From NCBI GenBank assembly GCA_937967645.1, contig CALBTT010000065.1:1-7738 (forward strand): a stretch of DNA of 7,738 nt. The letters run 5' to 3'. Under the pieces are notes generated by a model. It did not search any database and was not told the origin of the DNA. It saw only the letters and a list, made by a program, of their open reading frames with translations. The DNA is from an uncultured Zoogloea sp. (GTDB lineage: Bacteria > Pseudomonadota > Gammaproteobacteria > Burkholderiales > Rhodocyclaceae). Numbering within the stretch: the first letter of the stretch is position 1; each line of letters begins with the position of its first letter. Shown here piece by piece: positions 6,887 to 7,738 of the stretch. A program made the position numbers and the translations under genes.

Positions 6887-6892
6887 GGTGAC

Positions 6893-7738
6893 TCAGTCGA
6901 CCCGATGGGCCTCGGCCAGGTAATCGCGGGAGCGCATCTCGATCAGGCGGCTGACGGTGCGGTGGAACTCGCTGGCCTGCCGCCCCTCGACATAGAGGTC
7001 GTAAGCCTGACACTCGGCACTGACCAGCAGCTTGACCCGGTGGTCGTAGAGCACATCGACCAGCCAGGTGAAGCGCCGGGCCTCGGAGGCCATCGCGGCG
7101 CTCATCTTGGGCACCCGGGAGAGGATCAGGGTGTGGTGCTCGCGGGCGATCTCGAGGTAGTCGTTCTGGGAACGGTTGCCGCCACAGAGGGTGTCGAAAT
7201 CGAACCAGATCACGCCCGCGGCGCGGCGCACCACCTTGAGCTTGCGCTCCAGCACTTCGATCTCACCAGCCTCACCCCGGGTGCCGGCGATCTTCTCGAA
7301 ATCCTGGGCCAGGTGCTTGTCGGCGGCATCGTCCGCGGGCACCAGGAAGGCGTCCATCTGCTCCAGCGTGCGCAGGCGATAGTCGGTGCCATGATCAACT
7401 TCCACCACGTCGAAGCGGCGCTTGATCATGTCGATGGTGGGCAGGAAGTTGATGCGCTGCAGGCCGTTGGGGTACAGACCGTCGGGCGGGTAGTTCGAGG
7501 TCATCACGAAGATGGTGCCGCGGGCAAACAGCGCGTCGAGCAGGCGCCCCAGGATCATCGCGTCGGCGATGTCGGACACGTGGAACTCGTCAAAGCACAG
7601 CAGGCGGGTCTGGCGGGCGATACGGTCGGCCACCTTCTGCAGGGGGTCGGGCTCGTTGTTGAGGTTCTTGAGATCGTTCTGCACTTCCTGCATGAAGGCG
7701 TGGAAATGCACCCGGCGCTTGCGCTGGTAGGGCACCGA
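6893..7738 (-). CDS. zapE: Cell division ATPase ZapE, AFG1-like (5' end cut by window)
   Basis: ZapE is an AAA+-like P-loop ATPase that binds FtsZ and destabilises Z-rings late in division in E. coli; mitochondrial AFG1/LACE1 is its relative. About 281 residues of the C-terminal part are present; the frame is open to the window edge, so the N-terminus with the Walker A motif is missing (full length usually about 365-375). Visible are RVHFHAFM near the left of the fragment, Walker B LLCFDEFHVSDIADAM (about 46-61), the sensor-like VMTSNYPP (about 78-85), GLQRINFLPTID, DYRLRTLEQ, and the C-terminal EARRFTWLVDVLYDHRVKLLVSAE block, all matching the E. coli protein. The apparent first codon, GTG at 7735, is internal. 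The gene ends 96 bp before yoaA and runs in the same direction. Confidence 0.95.
   Translation of the reverse strand, partial: SVPYQRKRRVHFHAFMQEVQNDLKNLNNEPDPLQKVADRIARQTRLLCFDEFHVSDIADAMILGRLLDALFARGTIFVMTSNYPPDGLYPNGLQRINFLPTIDMIKRRFDVVEVDHGTDYRLRTLEQMDAFLVPADDAADKHLAQDFEKIAGTRGEAGEIEVLERKLKVVRRAAGVIWFDFDTLCGGNRSQNDYLEIAREHHTLILSRVPKMSAAMASEARRFTWLVDVLYDHRVKLLVSAECQAYDLYVEGRQASEFHRTVSRLIEMRSRDYLAEAHRVD

Noticed and set aside
6797..6892. LexA (SOS) box upstream of yoaA
   Set aside because: CTGT occurs twice on the minus strand but neither is followed by a matching ACAG at the correct 8-bp spacing.

Overview
This 7.7-kb, GC-rich window carries seven genes, two of them cut by the window ends, all on the minus strand. 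It reads as the core chromosome of a free-living, motile proteobacterium. The closest overall feel is Betaproteobacteria, possibly Rhodocyclales (Azoarcus/Thauera-like), but that placement is inference from protein style and not from a marker gene. I see no IS element, phage gene, tRNA, rRNA or CRISPR array, and no shift in composition that suggests transfer.

In transcription order (high to low coordinates): (1) zapE, an AFG1-like division ATPase with its N-terminus off the right edge; (2) a YoaA-type, DinG-family iron-sulfur DNA helicase; (3) a 209-bp gap, then an Aer-like PAS chemotaxis transducer; (4) a short gap with a possible terminator and a good extended -10 promoter, then a molybdenum-cofactor cluster mobB-moeA-moaD-moaE, with moaE running off the left edge.

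The four cofactor genes form a tight operon. mobB and moeA overlap by 4 bp, 59 bp separate moeA from moaD, and 2 bp separate moaD from moaE. MoaD and MoaE together make molybdopterin synthase, MoeA inserts molybdate, and MobB is the GTP-binding partner in making the guanine dinucleotide form. zapE and yoaA are unrelated housekeeping genes for division and genome maintenance. The transducer is the least standard gene: its first 60 residues align with E. coli Aer without a gap and keep the residues reported to matter for FAD binding, yet it also has a periplasmic domain of about 150 residues that E. coli Aer lacks.

I did not find a wholly new system. The points most worth a second look are the possible two-input transducer, the moaE ribosome-binding site made from the essential Gly-Gly codons of moaD, and the possibly near-leaderless start of yoaA. 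Several starts were moved from the longest open frame on the basis of ribosome-binding sites and family alignment.
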